DNA of 64,000 nt from Dioscorea cayenensis subsp. rotundata (taxonomy: Eukaryota > Streptophyta > Magnoliopsida > Dioscoreales > Dioscoreaceae). The stretch is taken from contig NC_052473.1 of assembly GCF_009730915.1 (NCBI RefSeq), positions 17,132,100-17,196,099 of the forward strand, given 5' to 3'. The notes under the pieces were generated by a model. That model had not been told where the DNA came from, ran no database searches, and saw only the letters and a list, made by a program, of their open reading frames with translations. Below are positions 61,732-64,000 of this stretch, in pieces (position 1 is the stretch's first letter; every line of letters starts with the position of its first letter). The position numbers were made by a program, and so were the translations under genes.

Positions 61732-64000
61732 TTAATCACAATGTCTTTCAAAAAGTTTGTATAATGCCATGGTCAAACCCTAAGCAGCCTCTCATATTTA
61801 GAAACCCCACTAAAAATCTCTGAGCACTCTCATACTTAGAGAAAAAAGGTTTGCATAATTTTATAAACCTAGTAAGTTCTTTCTAAAGCTAAATGGTATA
61901 ACTTGACTAGATTACATGTTTTATTGCCATTATAAACTCAAAGTCTCAACCTCAACTAGTGGTTCTTCAAAAGTTAATTAGCTTTATTATTCCTTGAGAA
62001 TATATGATTTTGAAAATATTTTTATAAATTAAAAAAAATAAAAACAAAATCTTTTGGAAATTTTTCTCTTTCCACCTTTGGACTCAAAAATGAAATAATT
62101 AAATAATAAATCTATTGAGAATAACTTTATCACCATCTAATTTATATTTTTATTCCCTTTTTATATAAAACGTATCTAAGTAAGCCTTTACACCATCGCC
62201 ATCCATAATGCGCTTGTTTATCTGTGGGTATATATACCATTATCATATTCTTACTTTTAAAATAAATATTTATTTATTTATTTATTTATTCCATTCCATT
62301 GTAAATAAATAAAACAATTTAAATTTTTAAAAATTTAATACAAACAATAAAATATCAATACTTTGCAAACATCAATCTTTTATGAATATATTTCGTCAAC
62401 GTTTTCTGACGTTTTCACTTCACCCCTTCTAATGTTCAAAATGTCTTTTAAGTTAACAAAATATAATTATTTTATTAAAATTTATTTAACTTAAAGTATA
62501 TAATGATGCATGGACGGATGGACCTCAAGGAGTAATTTTTTATTTATTTTTTCTTTTTTATAAAAACTACACGCGTTGTATACAGTAAGATATGTACATG
62601 AGTCGAGAATTAATTCATCAGCCTTTATATTCTCACCCAATAATATGAATTTGGACAACAAACTCTCACTCACAAGCGAGAACTCATTATCATCATTATA
62701 TTTATCAATATTCAAACTCGAGACATGTTAAACGTCATATATTGATTTTTCACAATAAGACCATGTCAATACCGATGGTTGTGAGCTCTTTCAAGAGTGT
62801 CTAATGGAGAATTTTGAAAATTTAAAGAGGTTTTGAAGAATTTGATTTTTTTTTTTTAATTAAATTTTTCATTAAACGGCTAGGATTCAATTAAAAATTC
62901 GGTGCGAATCTTAATGCACGCCGACTTGTTGTTTCTCAAAAAATTGTATTCTGATTCGGATTCGCAGTCAAATCGGATGTAGACGTGGACTTGATCCAAT
63001 AATTATAACCACAACTTAGAAAGGCCCATAACAAAACCAAAGAAAAGCTGAAAAGATAAGAACCCAAATGGGCCCATACTATTATTTATTCCTTTTTTTC
63101 CGTTAAAAATAAAAATTAAATATTTACAATAAAATTTTAAAAAAATTTAATGAAATGAAAGATTCAGAGCACTATGCAATCTAATCCCTATTTTATCTTA
63201 TTTTTTTATATATAGCTTTTATATTCGCATACTTATCAGTATGTCTGTTGATCATTTCGAATTAGATCGCATACCATTTTTGTTATTTTTAATTGAAGAT
63301 ATTTATTACTTTTGTAATTTTGTTTTTATATCTTTATATTAGTTCTTACCTATCTAATATATCTTAGGTGATTAATAATTTTTATTAAAAAAAATAATAC
63401 CAAGTTTTTATTATAAAAAAATTTTAAAAGATTGTTCAAAGGATGATAAATAAAATAAAATTAGAACAGGTATTAGCAAAGAATTTCACTAATTTTCAGG
63501 ATGACATAAAAATTTTCTTTTAAATATTAATAGATTATTAGACACAAAAAATAACAATTCTATTTTCAATTTTCATTTTTTAATAAAAAAATATTTTTTT
63601 CAAAGATGTAATTATGATATATCTCTAGAAAATTGTCAGCGCATCATCTTGAAAACTTGAAAGCAATGTCTTAAAATTAAAAAAAAAAAAAAAATCCAAG
63701 GATCCAGATATAATTATATTATTATTATTATATAGAATTTCGGTCTATCACGTTATATGGTTATCATGTGCAACTTTAATCATTATACTATTTTAAAGCT
63801 TGATACCCATATCACCTCATCAACTCATTAAATTATCTCCCATAATAATTATATTATAAAATAGGGCCCATGATTATTTCATTCATATGTTTAAATATTT
63901 ATATTATATATTTCATTAAAGCATATTTATTTATCTAAATTGAGAGAGAAAATGAATATGTTTACGTTGTTTTCTGGTGATAGAACTTTTATTCAAATTT
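61651..64000. other. AT-rich intergenic DNA
   Basis: No gene seen to the end of the window. A (TA)n run lies at 61690-61724. Short open stretches such as 62491-62715 (minus) have no recognisable domain. Confidence 0.5.

Overview
The window is nuclear DNA of a flowering plant. It is AT-rich, its genes have short GT-AG introns, and it carries F-box/FBD/LRR genes, a pentatricopeptide-repeat (PPR) pseudogene, a ubiquitin-RUB fusion gene, many plant-type transposable elements and a piece of chloroplast ndhF. The genus cannot be fixed from the sequence. There are no operons, CRISPR arrays, rRNAs or convincing tRNAs. A gap of exactly 1000 Ns (31054-32053) splits the window.

Layout. (1) 1-43140 is a decayed tandem array of one ancestral module: an F-box/FBD/LRR gene, a PPR gene with a long intron-containing 5' leader, and a second F-box gene. 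Members are a 3' tail at 1-415, F-box gene A at 2343-4008 (one frameshift), a PPR leader fused to F-box remnants (6430-9213, resuming at 14917), the intact F-box gene B at 16838-18537, a second PPR leader cut by the gap (30531-31053), and a third PPR leader with a decayed PPR body and more F-box remnants (32860-43140). Into this array went a Ty3/gypsy chromovirus (9219-14911, duplication CTGAA), a tRNA-like SINE (15062-15269), a 9.2-kb CpG-rich Mutator-like element (20908-30072), a Stowaway MITE (36847-37091), a LINE tail, a truncated copy of the same SINE (40465-40563) and a 359-bp TRIM (40821-41179). Paralogous array copies preserve several of the empty sites, so many insertion ends can be read to the base or nearly so.

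(2) 43141-56800 has no intact gene. It holds a small duplicated leader-like sequence interrupted by a chloroplast ndhF fragment (45988-46337), a palindromic MITE, a 5.65-kb hAT-type element (46975-52623, duplication GTTGCTAG) that contains a gutted Ty3 element which in turn contains a PIF/Harbinger-like element, a second hAT-type element (53407-54409) and a second Stowaway MITE.

(3) 56818-59901 on the minus strand is an intact three-exon ubiquitin-RUB (NEDD8) gene, the most conserved gene here. 60000-64000 is AT-rich intergenic DNA with one TIR element.

Functionally, the two readable systems both belong to ubiquitin-type protein turnover. F-box proteins are substrate adaptors of SCF ubiquitin ligases, and RUB/NEDD8 is the modifier that activates the cullin of those ligases. 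Their proximity is probably chance. The main interest is the layered transposon archaeology and the CpG-rich 9-kb element, whose captured coding domains are shredded by indels.
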